64,000 nt of DNA from an uncultured Bacteroidales bacterium (GTDB lineage: Bacteria; Bacteroidota; Bacteroidia; Bacteroidales; UBA932): contig CAMHKQ010000001.1 in the NCBI GenBank assembly GCA_946185745.1, positions 62,001-126,000 on the forward strand, written 5' to 3'. This document shows, in pieces, positions 52,671 through 62,021 of this stretch. The stretch's first letter is position 1. Each line of letters starts with the position of its first letter. The position numbers and the translations under genes are program-made. The notes below the pieces were generated by a model. That model ran no database searches. It was not told the origin of the DNA and worked only from the letters and a program-made list of their open reading frames with translations.

Positions 52671-54020
52671 TTATCCGCTGAAATCCACATCCTTGAAGGC
52701 AAGGGTGGGAATGAGTTTCGATTTGCACTGCCTGGAGTCGTCGCCGGCTGCCAGCAGATTGTTCCACAGGGAAATGAAGTTGCCTGTCACCAGCATCTCG
52801 CTGACCGGTTTCAGGATCTTTCCGTCCTCGAACCAGAATCCCTCGATGCCGTAGGAGAAGTCGCCGGTGGCGCTGTTGGAATTGCCCCCGTTGAAATCGG
52901 TCACGAAAATGCCCTTCCCGCACAGTTTCAGGATTTCATCCACACCCATTCCTGCAGGCGCCGGACCGGCGGAGCTGAAAGGCAGCAGCACCGGCCTTAT
53001 GGCGCTTTCCACCGTGGGCTCCATGCCCAGCTTGGCCGCCGTGAAGGTGTTCAGGAAGAATTCCTGCACCACTCCGTCCCTGATGATGTCGTGCTCTTTT
53101 GTGGCAACCCCTTCGGAGTCGAACAGGCGGCTGCCCGTATTGCCCTTGATATGGGGCCGGTCGACAAGGTTCATCCCCTTGGGGAACAGCTGCTTCCCGA
53201 TGGAATCCAGGAGGAAGGAGTTGTTCTGCTGGATGCTGTATCCGCCAAGCGCGTTGAGGATGGGTGAGACCATTTTGGAGGCCACGTCCTCGAACACCAC
53301 CATGTTGTATTTCCCGCTGCGCACGCGCTTCGGGTGAATCTTTGCCACGGCCCTGTCAAGGGCGGTCTTTCCGCAGGACGAGGCGTCGAACTTCGAGAGG
53401 AAGGGGGAGGAAGTCCACCAGTAGGCGCTGTATTTGTCGCCGGCAGAATCCTCGATGGTGGTTTCCACGCCGTAGTCGAAGCAGGTCTCGCACTGGAGCG
53501 CCTCGAGCCCCTGGGAATCCACTATATAGCTCAGTTCGCAGGAATCGGAGTACTCTCCTTCTTCCGACACCATTTTCCAGCCCCTGCCTTCGCTTGCGGA
53601 GGCGGCGGCGTCAAGCGCAATTTGCCTTCTCCTTTCCGCAGTCATTTCGAGAATGGCAGCATCGTAAATCTCCAGTTCACGGCCCGTAACTGAGTTCTTC
53701 GCCACCCTTTCGGGGGCCGGAAGGTCGCGGCACGGGTCGGGAGCGAGCATTCGCACCGTCCTGACCGCCCGGGATATGAATCCGCGCAGCGCATCCTTTT
53801 CGGTACGGTTGGTTGAGAAGCTGCCGAAGCGGCCGTCCACGAAGAGGCATATCTCAAGGGAACTGTCGAGACACGAGGTGACTTTGTCAACCTCTCCGTT
53901 CAGGGTGGCCACCATGTCCATGCTGCTCTTGTTGAAACTCACCCTGGCTTTCTGCGCGCCGCATTCCTGTGCCATTTCCAGGCACTCGCGGGCCAATGTC
54001 TTTTCTTCCTGTGAAAGCAT
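52671..54020 (-). CDS. TldE/PmbA family metalloprotease subunit
   Basis: A 449-residue cytoplasmic protein of the TldE/PmbA type. Family features are SMDMVATLNGEVDKV near the start, FLLDSIGKQLFPKGMN, NTGSRLFDSEGVATKEHDII and the C-terminal TDFNGGNSNSATGDFSYGIEGFW. TldE forms a heterodimer with TldD and has no metal motif of its own; it is needed for the peptidase. It follows TldD by no gap (stop of TldD borders its start). The pair degrades unfolded or modified peptides in other bacteria (microcin maturation, CcdA removal). Confidence 0.92.
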   Translation of the reverse strand: MLSQEEKTLARECLEMAQECGAQKARVSFNKSSMDMVATLNGEVDKVTSCLDSSLEICLFVDGRFGSFSTNRTEKDALRGFISRAVRTVRMLAPDPCRDLPAPERVAKNSVTGRELEIYDAAILEMTAERRRQIALDAAASASEGRGWKMVSEEGEYSDSCELSYIVDSQGLEALQCETCFDYGVETTIEDSAGDKYSAYWWTSSPFLSKFDASSCGKTALDRAVAKIHPKRVRSGKYNMVVFEDVASKMVSPILNALGGYSIQQNNSFLLDSIGKQLFPKGMNLVDRPHIKGNTGSRLFDSEGVATKEHDIIRDGVVQEFFLNTFTAAKLGMEPTVESAIRPVLLPFSSAGPAPAGMGVDEILKLCGKGIFVTDFNGGNSNSATGDFSYGIEGFWFEDGKILKPVSEMLVTGNFISLWNNLLAAGDDSRQCKSKLIPTLAFKDVDFSG

Positions 54021-55460
54021 CTATTCTCCTCCTACGATGAGTTTGTTTACAAGCACGCTCGGAATGCCGCAGCTGACGTATGCGCTCTGGTCTTTGCCGC
54101 AGGTCCAGGTGGCGTCGTCTATCCTGAGGTCGCCCGCCACGGCTTTGATGTCCGCGAGGGCTTCCGGTCCGTTGCCGATAATGTTGATATCCTTTACAGG
54201 CATGGCCAGGCGGCCGTTCTCTATGGTGTAGCCGCTCTTCACATAGAAGGTGAAGTCGCCTTCGCCTATCTTGACCTGCCCGTTGGCGAACTGGTCCACG
54301 AAGATGCCCTTCCTGACGCTCCCGATGAGGTCCTGCAGGGTGCCGTCGCGCCCGCTTTCCATATAGGTGCAGCGCATGCGCGGGATGGGGTTGAAGCGGA
54401 AAGACTCCCTGCGGCCGTTTCCGGTGGATTCAATGCCGTAATACCTGGCGCTGATGCGGTCGTGCAGGTAGGAGCGGAGCACGCCGTCCTGCACCATATA
54501 GGTCTTCTGTCCCGGCACCCCTTCGTCGTCGTAATTCAGGGAACCGCGGTTGCCGGGGATGGTGGCATCATCGAGGATGTTGATGCCCTGCATCGCCACC
54601 CTTTTGCCCATCTTGTCGGCGAAGACGCTCTGCCCCTTGCGGTTGAAGTCGGCCTCGAAGGCATGGCCCATGGCTTCGTGTAGGAGGATGCCGGAGGCGC
54701 CGGCGGCCATTACCACCGGCATCTCGCCGCCTTTTGGCCTGCGGGCCTCGAACCTGTCGTCCAGGCCTTCGACGGCCTTGCAGGCAAGCTCTTCCACCAG
54801 GGCGTCCGTAATCATCTCGGCGCCTTTGCGGAAACTGCGGGAAACCGTCTTGTTCTCTATCTGGTTTCCCTGGCGGAAGATGACGGACGCTATGATGCTG
54901 GCCACGGGACGTGTGTCGGCGGTGAGCTCGCCAAGCGAATTGAACATCATGATTTCGCTCATCTGCCAGCTGAGCACGGCCACGACCTTCTGCACTCTGG
55001 AGTCTTTCTGCCTGATTGCGGCGTCCAGCTTGCGGAGCACCGGAACGAACTGCGCCGCCTCAGTGTCGCGCCAGTCGGTCTTTATCGGATAGCAGTTTCC
55101 GTACCGGGCTGACTGCGGTGTGCCTGGGGTGGCTTTGACCGCGGCGCTTCCCGATTTGCTTCCGGCCGCTATGCTCCCGGCGGCACGTGCCGCGCGGAGA
55201 AGCTCGTTCCATGCCGTGGATTCGGCGTAGGCATAACCTGTCTTCTCGCCGTCGAGAACCCTGATGCCGCAGCCGTAATCTTCCTGGCTGCCGCCGCTGC
55301 TCACCTCTCCGTCGCGGAGCACAAGATCGGTGGCCACGGTGTCTTCGAAATAGAGGTCGCACCAGTCGCCGCCGCCCCTGAGCCCTTCCGCCACGAGCTG
55401 CCGCATCTGCGCCTCCGTGACTCCGAACAGGCGGAGATACTTCTCGCTGCTATTGTTCAT
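54021..55460 (-). CDS. tldD: TldD metalloprotease catalytic subunit
   Basis: A 479-residue protein, the zinc-bearing partner of TldE. The motif HEAMGHAFEAD (HExxxH form) near residue 260 is the metal site; GSLNYDDEGVPGQKTYMVQDG and FRFNPIPRMRCTY are typical TldD segments. The N-terminus MNNSSEKYLRLFGVTEAQM and the DLYFEDT stretch also match. Its start overlaps the last 11 bases of the zeta-toxin-like gene, so all three are probably co-translated. Confidence 0.93.
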   Translation of the reverse strand: MNNSSEKYLRLFGVTEAQMRQLVAEGLRGGGDWCDLYFEDTVATDLVLRDGEVSSGGSQEDYGCGIRVLDGEKTGYAYAESTAWNELLRAARAAGSIAAGSKSGSAAVKATPGTPQSARYGNCYPIKTDWRDTEAAQFVPVLRKLDAAIRQKDSRVQKVVAVLSWQMSEIMMFNSLGELTADTRPVASIIASVIFRQGNQIENKTVSRSFRKGAEMITDALVEELACKAVEGLDDRFEARRPKGGEMPVVMAAGASGILLHEAMGHAFEADFNRKGQSVFADKMGKRVAMQGINILDDATIPGNRGSLNYDDEGVPGQKTYMVQDGVLRSYLHDRISARYYGIESTGNGRRESFRFNPIPRMRCTYMESGRDGTLQDLIGSVRKGIFVDQFANGQVKIGEGDFTFYVKSGYTIENGRLAMPVKDINIIGNGPEALADIKAVAGDLRIDDATWTCGKDQSAYVSCGIPSVLVNKLIVGGE

Positions 55461-56031
55461 CGGGATAAACTATTTTCCTGATAGTCTTGTACTTTTGCTC
55501 GTCTTTGATGTATGTGCCGTTGCTGTCGCCCTCAGCCACGACCTTGAACGGACTGCTGGAATTGTCGGCCAGGATCCAGTGGTCGCACAGCGGGACATAG
55601 GTCTCGAAGAAGTAGTTGAGGCCCATGGAATAGCGCCGGCGGATGACGTCTTCGGGGATGTTGTGGCCTCCGGCGGCCACCCTGTCCTTCACCCTCTGTA
55701 CGGCCATGTCCGGGGATTTCAGCCAGAAATACAGGATGGTGACGGTATAGCCGAGGCCCTTCGCCTCGTTGATGATGCCCATCAGCGAGCGCGTGGCAAG
55801 GGTGGTCTCTATGCTGAAGTCTTCCTTGCGGGCAAGCAGGTAGTTTATGCGCATGAGCATGAAACGGCTTGCCATGACCGAGGCTTTGGCGGGATTGAAC
55901 GGGGAAAGGCTCTTCGCGAATTCGTCGGAGTTGACGAACTGGGTGCACTCCAGCATTTCGGGAAGGAGCGAATAGGAGGCTGTGGTTTTGCCTGAGCCGT
56001 TGCAGCCCGAGAGAATGTAGAGTCTAGGCAT
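55450..56031 (-). CDS. Zeta-toxin-like P-loop kinase
   Basis: A 193-residue cytoplasmic protein: Walker A LSGCNGSGKTT (residues 7-17), FVNSDEFAKSLSPF (the catalytic Asp region), MASRFMLMRINYLLARKEDFSIETTLATRS (Arg/Glu substrate-binding part, as in zeta), and YFWLKSPDMAVQRVKDRVAAGGHNI. Zeta toxins phosphorylate UDP-N-acetylglucosamine, inhibiting cell-wall synthesis. No epsilon antitoxin is next to it, and it is embedded in an operon (overlapping TIGR02757 before by eight bases and TldD after by 11). So it may be a tame chromosomal kinase, or its antitoxin is elsewhere. The phosphorylated substrate is unknown. Confidence 0.82.
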   Translation of the reverse strand: MPRLYILSGCNGSGKTTASYSLLPEMLECTQFVNSDEFAKSLSPFNPAKASVMASRFMLMRINYLLARKEDFSIETTLATRSLMGIINEAKGLGYTVTILYFWLKSPDMAVQRVKDRVAAGGHNIPEDVIRRRYSMGLNYFFETYVPLCDHWILADNSSSPFKVVAEGDSNGTYIKDEQKYKTIRKIVYPDEQ

Positions 56032-56809
56032 TGTTTACTCCATACCCGAAGAGTGCAAAATCTCCCTTGGCGGGATCTCCGGGGAAAACTTCTTCAAATG
56101 CGGCGGTGATTTCGCGGGCCGTGTCGAAGTCTTTCGACTTGCGAGTCACGAGCCCCAGTTCACTTGCCTGCCTGTATACATGTACGTCCAGGGGGATGAT
56201 GAGGTCCGCCGGCGACGAGTTCTTCCAGAGGCCGAGATCGACCTTTCCGTCGCGCCTTACCATCCAGCGGCGCATCATCCAGATTTTCTTGTTCGCTGCC
56301 TTGGGGTCAGCCTTCTGCCCGAAAATTCGCGTGCGCATCTCTGCCGCTGAAAGCTCCTCAAGCGACCTGGTTCCGAGGGTGCACCTCCTCGAACCTGTGC
56401 CACCCTCGGCATCCCCGGAACCGTTTGAGTAGAAGTCCCGGAGCCTTCTGCAGATGGCTGCGACCTCGGACCATTTGACGGTGCGGTGGATGCTGGTATT
56501 GTCGTTGCGGTAGTCGCCCGCCATGACATAGTCGTACGGACGCCAGAGCATCTCGTCGAAGAGACGGCTGCAGTCGCGCACTATCATGGCCCTGCGCCCC
56601 CAGGCGAAGTGGGCCGCGAACACCGCGGCTATCTCGACGTCCTGGAGCGACGGCCTCCACTCGCCCCCCTCAAATCCGAGGGTGGGCTGGGTGGTGGTCA
56701 TCATCTGTGCGAAACGGCGGGGAAAGGCTATCGGATCCTCGGCGAAATACCGGGGATTGTTGTAGCGCTCGGCCCAGCTGCGCAGCTTGTCTGCAAGAAC
56801 CTCGTCCAT
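56024..56809 (-). CDS. TIGR02757 (DUF2400) family protein
   Basis: A 261-residue cytoplasmic protein with DPIAFPRRFAQ, VAAHFAWGRR-type (FAAHFAWGRR here), NKKIWMMRRWMVRRDG, and PADLIIPLDVHVYRQASELGL, the characteristic end region. The core looks related to HhH-GPD DNA glycosylases, but the catalytic set is not confirmed and function is unknown. A Gly/Ser-rich insertion (SNGSGDAEGGTGSRR) near residue 130 seems unusual. It starts two bases upstream of nothing on its strand but follows the POT gene by six bases; all are minus-strand and probably one operon. Confidence 0.82.
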   Translation of the reverse strand: MDEVLADKLRSWAERYNNPRYFAEDPIAFPRRFAQMMTTTQPTLGFEGGEWRPSLQDVEIAAVFAAHFAWGRRAMIVRDCSRLFDEMLWRPYDYVMAGDYRNDNTSIHRTVKWSEVAAICRRLRDFYSNGSGDAEGGTGSRRCTLGTRSLEELSAAEMRTRIFGQKADPKAANKKIWMMRRWMVRRDGKVDLGLWKNSSPADLIIPLDVHVYRQASELGLVTRKSKDFDTAREITAAFEEVFPGDPAKGDFALFGYGVNNA

Positions 56810-56815
56810 GCCGGA

Positions 56816-58507
56816 TTATTCCGCGGTGGCCGCGTTGATCTTCTTGAGCATGGCGAACATGATGGTGCCCGCTATGACGCAGAGTGCCATGAGGATAGCC
56901 CAGTTGGCCCAGAGCGGAACCCTTTCCCAGAGCAGGCCGGGGATGGAGCTGAGGTAGTTGCCCACTGCGGTGGCGGCGAACCACAGACCCATCATAAGGC
57001 CCTTGACCTTGGGAGGAGCCACCTTGGAGACGAAGGATATACCCATCGGGCTGAGCAGGAGCTCGGCGAAAGTGAGGGTGAGATAGGTGCCCATGAGCCA
57101 CTGCGGAACAACCGGGTCGGGGGCTACGGTGCCCTGGATGGACGCCGGCGAGGGCTGGCCCTTGGAGGCCAGGATCATGATGAGGTATCCGAGGGCGGCG
57201 ACGAACATGCCGAGACCTATCTTCATGGGCGCCGACGGCTCCTTGCCGTTCGGGTGCTTCTCGTCTTTCTTGTTTGCCAGGCCGCTGAAGATGGCCATGG
57301 AAACGGGGGTGAGGGCTACCACGAAGAACGGGTTGAACTGCTGGAAGAGCTGGGGGAAGATTTCGAGCGGGTCGCTCATGCCTTTGTATATGGCGAAAGC
57401 GCCGCACCACAGCGCAGCGGTGACCACGCCGTTGATGATCTTGCCCGAGGTCTTTTCGCTCTGGAAGATTCCGAACAGGGTGTAGACGCTGACAGCGATG
57501 AGGGCGAGAGCCCAGATGTTGAAGCCTATGCGGCTCCAGCCGGTAGCGAACGCCTGGGTGTAGTCGCGGGCGAACCAGGTGAGGGACTGGCCGTTCTGGT
57601 GGAAGGCCATCCAGAAGAAGATGACCACCGCGAACACCATGATGAGGGCGGTGATACGGTCTTTCTCCTGCTTGGGAGTGAGTTCGACGTAGTTCTTGTC
57701 GCCGGTGGCCTTCTGCTGCTTGGCATTGACGTCGGCATGCTTGAACCATCTGCGGAAGCCGAAATAGATGGCCATGGAAACGATGAGCGAGAAGCATGCG
57801 ATTGCAAAGCCCATGTTGTACGAAGACGACAGATGGTCGATGTAGTACTGGCTGAAGGTGCCCAGGTCGGGTGCGGCATAGCCGGGCATCTGGGCGGCGA
57901 GGCCGGCGAGACGGTCGGTGTTCTCGGGAGTGATGGTGCCGTTCAGGAACTGGTGCGCCAGGGCGGGGATGTCGGCCTTGTAGACGAGGCCCGCCTTGCC
58001 GAGGAAGCGGTTGGTGATGGCGGTGGCGGCGCTGGGTGCGAACATGGCGCCGATGTTGATGGCCATGTAGAAGAGGCTGAACGCCGAGTCGCGCTTGGCG
58101 GCGTATTTGGGATCGTCGTACAGGTTGCCCACCATGACCTGCAGGTTGCCCTTGAACAGGCCGGTACCCACGCTGATGAGCAGCAGGGCGCCTATCATGA
58201 GGGCGATTCCGAAGCCGTTGGCCGCAGTGGGGATGGACAGGCAAAGATAGCCCGCGAACATCACCGCCACGCCTACGACGACGCATTTGCCGTAGCCGAT
58301 TTTGTCGGCCAGGATGCCTCCCAGGACGGGCATGAAATAAACGGCTGCCAGGAAAATGGCGTAAATCGTGCTTGCCGTGGCGCCGCCGAAGCCGAACTTG
58401 GCCTGGAGGAACAACATGAAGATGGCAAGCATGGTGTAATACCCGAAGCGCTCGCCGGTATTCGCGAGAGCGAGGGCATAGAGTCCTTTTGGTTGACCTT
58501 TGAACAT
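56816..58507 (-). CDS. POT family proton-dependent oligopeptide transporter
   Basis: A 563-residue inner-membrane protein with about fourteen hydrophobic segments. The POT signature NTGERFGYYTMLAIF (ExxERFxYY variant) is at residues 16-30. GTGLFKGNLQVMVGNLY and FSLFYMAINIGAMFAP are the two classical PTR2 signatures, and FAELLLSPMGISFVSKVAP the late helix. It imports di- and tripeptides with protons. Length is greater than DtpT (about 460-500) because of a loop near residues 175-215. A -7 element is 41 bases before its start. First gene of the minus-strand run down to TldE. Confidence 0.93.
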   Translation of the reverse strand: MFKGQPKGLYALALANTGERFGYYTMLAIFMLFLQAKFGFGGATASTIYAIFLAAVYFMPVLGGILADKIGYGKCVVVGVAVMFAGYLCLSIPTAANGFGIALMIGALLLISVGTGLFKGNLQVMVGNLYDDPKYAAKRDSAFSLFYMAINIGAMFAPSAATAITNRFLGKAGLVYKADIPALAHQFLNGTITPENTDRLAGLAAQMPGYAAPDLGTFSQYYIDHLSSSYNMGFAIACFSLIVSMAIYFGFRRWFKHADVNAKQQKATGDKNYVELTPKQEKDRITALIMVFAVVIFFWMAFHQNGQSLTWFARDYTQAFATGWSRIGFNIWALALIAVSVYTLFGIFQSEKTSGKIINGVVTAALWCGAFAIYKGMSDPLEIFPQLFQQFNPFFVVALTPVSMAIFSGLANKKDEKHPNGKEPSAPMKIGLGMFVAALGYLIMILASKGQPSPASIQGTVAPDPVVPQWLMGTYLTLTFAELLLSPMGISFVSKVAPPKVKGLMMGLWFAATAVGNYLSSIPGLLWERVPLWANWAILMALCVIAGTIMFAMLKKINAATAE

Positions 58508-58547
58508 GTTATTGGTAATTAGGTTTAATTAGCTTGTTCTACATCTA

Positions 58548-58555
58548 CAAATATA
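58548..58555 (-). promoter_or_regulatory. -7 promoter element of the POT operon
   Basis: Minus strand TATATTTG, exact TAnnTTTG match, 41 bases before the POT start. Confidence 0.6.
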
Positions 58556-58578
58556 GCAAAGATTTCGTTAAAAAAGGT

Positions 58579-58586
58579 TATATTTG
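58579..58586 (+). promoter_or_regulatory. -7 promoter element close to the acyltransferase start
   Basis: TATATTTG, exact TAnnTTTG match, ends seven bases before the ATG at 58594, leaving a leader of only about four nt. Confidence 0.55.
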
Positions 58587-58593
58587 TGATTGT

Positions 58594-59526
58594 ATGACTC
58601 AGGACAGGAAAATTTTCGGAGCGGCGCTGGCAGAGGCCCTGGCGGCACCGTTCGCCGCCCTTCCGCTGTCTTTCCACCTGGGTTTCGCGAACTTCCTGGC
58701 ATGGCTGCTGCGCGACGTCATCCGTTACCGGAGAGATGTTGTCGTAACCAATCTCTCCCGGAGCTTTCCCGAAATGAAATATGCCGAACTGCGGCAGACC
58801 GTAAAGCTTTTCTACCGCCACCTGGCGGACATCTTCGCCGAAGCTTTCTGGTTCGGAGGCAGGCATGGCGAACGGGGGCGCCGCAAGCTGAATGAATCCC
58901 GTATCGTGGACGTTGTCAACCCTCAGACCTTCAACGAAGTATATGACGACAGCACCAACATGATGGTGCTTTCCAGCCACGCCGGAAACTGGGAACTGCT
59001 CGGCGGCTGGTTCTGCTACAACCATAACGCCGAAGTCCCGTTCCGCTCGGGATATCCCGAAATCGGGGTGGTCTATCTGAAGTTGAAGAGCCGTGTCTGG
59101 GACCGTGTCATGGCGGACAACCGCTGCGCCATGCTCGCCGATACCGGCTTCGACGGCTACGTGGAGGCGCGCAGCATCTTCCGTTTCGCCCTCTCCCACA
59201 GGGAGGAAAAGTTCATCTATATCTTTCCTACCGACCAGTTCCCGTACAAGATAGCATCCAGGCACGAGATTGGCAGTTTCCTCGGACAGCCTACGCAGGT
59301 CATGACCGGAGGCGCCTCGCTTGCCTGCAAGCTCGGCATGAGCGTCTCCTACCTTCGCTGGAAAAGCGTGGGGAGGGGCCGGTACGAAGTGGAATTCGTG
59401 CCCATCTGCCGGGACGCGTCGAAGGAAACGCCGGAAGGCATAATGGAAAAATATTGTTCCCTGCTGGAGAAAGACATAAAGGAACAGCCCTGGAACTACC
59501 TCTGGACCCATCGCAGGTGGAAATAA
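58594..59526 (+). CDS. Lipid A biosynthesis acyltransferase (LpxL/HtrB family)
   Basis: A 310-residue inner-membrane-associated acyltransferase. An N-terminal hydrophobic region (FAALPLSFHLGFANFLAWLL), VIRYRRDVVVTNLSRSFPEM (typical LpxL start), the catalytic motif SSHAGNWELLGGW (HxxxxE) near residue 131, and IYIFPTDQFPY. It adds a secondary acyl chain to lipid A on the cytoplasmic face of the inner membrane. Bacteroidales lipid A is penta-acylated, so one such enzyme is expected. DUF4831 follows after 12 bases. Confidence 0.92.
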   Translation: MTQDRKIFGAALAEALAAPFAALPLSFHLGFANFLAWLLRDVIRYRRDVVVTNLSRSFPEMKYAELRQTVKLFYRHLADIFAEAFWFGGRHGERGRRKLNESRIVDVVNPQTFNEVYDDSTNMMVLSSHAGNWELLGGWFCYNHNAEVPFRSGYPEIGVVYLKLKSRVWDRVMADNRCAMLADTGFDGYVEARSIFRFALSHREEKFIYIFPTDQFPYKIASRHEIGSFLGQPTQVMTGGASLACKLGMSVSYLRWKSVGRGRYEVEFVPICRDASKETPEGIMEKYCSLLEKDIKEQPWNYLWTHRRWK

Positions 59527-59538
59527 ACGTTTAATGCA

Positions 59539-60531
59539 ATGAAAAAGACATTTATCGCACTCATCCTCGCACTCGCCGGAATCCCGGCCGCCACGGCGCA
59601 GAACACCGTGAGCTATGCCCTCCCGCAGACGACTCTGGAATTCACCGTAGATGCCGTCAAGGAGACCTTCCATGCCGGTCCGTACGCCCGTTTTGCAGGG
59701 AAATACCTGGGTGTCGATGCCCGCCTGGGCGAAGGTACGTCGTATTCGATATCTTCGATAAGGGTGCGCACGCTCGTCGAGGCCGATTCCGACACCCGTT
59801 ACACCGTTGCGCTCAATTCCAACTCGTCGCAGGTTTTCCTCCAGCTTACCAACGAGGGCCTGGTCGCAGGTCCGGAGGGCGCTTTCAGCGTGGATTCGGG
59901 CTGGAAGTATCCGAAGGAGAGCGTAGCCGACTTCGTCACCAGGGGCCTCCCGGCCAACCTCACCACTGAAGAGAACACGCTCTACACCCGGAACCGCGGT
60001 ACGGTCATGCAGAGCGCGCTCATCGAGAAATCCGACGAGACGAAGGCCGCGGAAGTGGCATCCCGCATTTTTGAAATCCGTGAAAACCGCTACAAGATAC
60101 TTGTCGGCGACACCGACGCCACCTACAGCGGCGAGGCCATGAAGGCCACTATCGACGCCCTCGACAAGATGGAGGCGGACTATCTCACCCTGTTCCTCGG
60201 CTACAGCGAGAACAGTGTCCAGACCGCCACCTTCGAAGTGGTTCCGTCCCCCTCGCGCAAGAACCAGCTGTATGTCGCCTTCAGGCTTTCCGACAGCTCC
60301 GGGCTGGTGGGTCCGGAAGACATCGACGGCAACCCCGTCTACCTTGAACTCACCCCCGAAGCCTCCCAGGCGGCACCCGAAAAGCTTACCGGGAAGCAGG
60401 ACGTCATCCGCTACCGCATCCCGGCAGTCTGCACTCTCACCCTCAAAGACATGAAAAACACCTTGCTCAGCATGCGCGTCCCCGTATATCAGCTCGGCAG
60501 GGAAGCAGAATATCCTATCTTCAAAAAATAA
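59539..60531 (+). CDS. DUF4831 family secreted protein
   Basis: A 330-residue protein with signal peptide (to ATAQ) and no lipobox; periplasmic or exported. Family features are SYALPQTTLEFTVDAVKETFHAGPYARFAGKYLG near the N-terminus (given in sense by its parts SYALPQTTLEF and YARFAGKYLG) and RVRTLVEADSD. DUF4831 is Bacteroidetes-specific with no known function. Between the acyltransferase and pepD, and seven bases before pepD, so likely co-transcribed with both. Confidence 0.85.
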   Translation: MKKTFIALILALAGIPAATAQNTVSYALPQTTLEFTVDAVKETFHAGPYARFAGKYLGVDARLGEGTSYSISSIRVRTLVEADSDTRYTVALNSNSSQVFLQLTNEGLVAGPEGAFSVDSGWKYPKESVADFVTRGLPANLTTEENTLYTRNRGTVMQSALIEKSDETKAAEVASRIFEIRENRYKILVGDTDATYSGEAMKATIDALDKMEADYLTLFLGYSENSVQTATFEVVPSPSRKNQLYVAFRLSDSSGLVGPEDIDGNPVYLELTPEASQAAPEKLTGKQDVIRYRIPAVCTLTLKDMKNTLLSMRVPVYQLGREAEYPIFKK

Positions 60532-60538
60532 TAACCAC

Positions 60539-61999
60539 ATGAGTACAATCAAAGACCTCTCTCCAAAGAACGTTTGGAACAATTTCTACCTGCTCACTCA
60601 GCAGCCCCGTCCCTCCAAGCACGAAGAAAAAGTGCGCGAATTCCTGCTCGCATGGGGCAAGGAAAAGGGCGTGGACGTCAAAGCTGACGAAACCGGCAAC
60701 ATTATCATGAAGGCGCCCGCCACCCCGGGCTATGAGAAAAAGCGCGGAGTCATCCTGCAGGCCCATATGGATATGGTGCCCCAGAAGACCGCCGATACCG
60801 ACCACGATTTCGTCAAGGATCCCATCCAGACCCAGATCATAGGCGACTGGGTAGGCGCAAAGGGCACCACGCTCGGAGCCGACGACGGCATCGGCGTCGC
60901 CCTCGCCATGGCTGTCATGGAAGACAAGAAGCTTCCTCACGGCCCCGTAGAGGCGCTGATAACCTACGACGAGGAAACAGGCATGACCGGAGCATCCAAG
61001 CTCAGGCCCGGCCTTTTCAAGGGTGACATCCTCCTGAACCTCGACTCCGAGGAAGAAGGCGAACTCTGCATAGGCTGCGCCGGCGGCCTCGACGGCATCG
61101 CCGACTTCCCGTACAAGAAAGTTGCGACTCCCGCAGGCCATGCGGCCTTCCACATCGAGGTCAAGGGCCTCCAGGGCGGCCATTCCGGCATGGACATCAG
61201 CCTTTACAGGGCTAATGCCTGCAAGATAATCGCCCGCGTGCTGCTTCCCCTCATCACCAAGTACGACGCCAAGCTGGCGTACATCAAGGCTGGCAGTCTG
61301 CGCAACGCCATCCCGTTCGAGGGCGGAGCCGACATAGTCCTTCCTGCCGACAAGGTCGTCGCCGCAAGGCAGAAGGTTGCCAGGATTTTCGCCGAAGTCA
61401 GGGCTGAATTCCATGACACCGACCCGAACGCCGAATTCCATCTGAACAAGCTCGACAAGGTTCCCGCCAAGTATATCCAGGATGACGTCGTCCTCAGGGC
61501 CGTCAAGGCCATACTCGCATGTCCCGCCGGCGTAATCCGCATGAGCAGCGCCTTCAAGGGGCTCCCCGAAACTTCTACCAACCTCGCCATGATCCGCTGC
61601 GAGAGGGGCCATCTCAAGGTCTATTCTCTCATGCGCAGTGCGGTTAACACCGCCAAGGCCGAACTGGCCCAGGAAATGCGCTGCGTCTTCGAACTCGCAG
61701 GGGCGAAGTTCACCACTACCGGCGGTTACAGCGGATGGACTCCCAAGCCCGACACCCCCGTCTACAAGGTGGTCTGCGATGTCTGGCAAAAGGTTTCCGG
61801 CAAGAAGATGAAAGTCGGCGCTACCCACGGCGGTCTCGAATGCGCCCTTCTCGGAGCCAAGTATCCCAAGTGGGAGATGGCTTCCATAGGCCCCACCATC
61901 GTGCATCCGCACTCTCCCGACGAGAGGGTGAAGATAGACACGGTCGGCAATGCCTGGGAATTCCTGAAGGAACTCCTCAAGGCCATTCCCGAGAAGTAG
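60539..61999 (+). CDS. pepD: Aminoacyl-histidine dipeptidase PepD (M20 family)
   Basis: A 486-residue cytoplasmic metallo-peptidase, usual PepD length. Metal ligands: ILQAHMDMVPQ (His with its neighbouring Asp) near residue 76, TLGADDGIGVALAM (bridging Asp), TYDEETGMTGA (Glu-Glu), NLDSEEEGE (Asp), and IVHPHSPDERV (last His) near residue 460. It cleaves Xaa-His and other dipeptides brought in by transporters such as the POT protein upstream on the other strand. A terminator of the shared family follows 22 bases after the stop. Confidence 0.95.
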   Translation: MSTIKDLSPKNVWNNFYLLTQQPRPSKHEEKVREFLLAWGKEKGVDVKADETGNIIMKAPATPGYEKKRGVILQAHMDMVPQKTADTDHDFVKDPIQTQIIGDWVGAKGTTLGADDGIGVALAMAVMEDKKLPHGPVEALITYDEETGMTGASKLRPGLFKGDILLNLDSEEEGELCIGCAGGLDGIADFPYKKVATPAGHAAFHIEVKGLQGGHSGMDISLYRANACKIIARVLLPLITKYDAKLAYIKAGSLRNAIPFEGGADIVLPADKVVAARQKVARIFAEVRAEFHDTDPNAEFHLNKLDKVPAKYIQDDVVLRAVKAILACPAGVIRMSSAFKGLPETSTNLAMIRCERGHLKVYSLMRSAVNTAKAELAQEMRCVFELAGAKFTTTGGYSGWTPKPDTPVYKVVCDVWQKVSGKKMKVGATHGGLECALLGAKYPKWEMASIGPTIVHPHSPDERVKIDTVGNAWEFLKELLKAIPEK

Positions 62000-62021
62000 C
62001 GGGCTGCTGACAAAATAAAAC

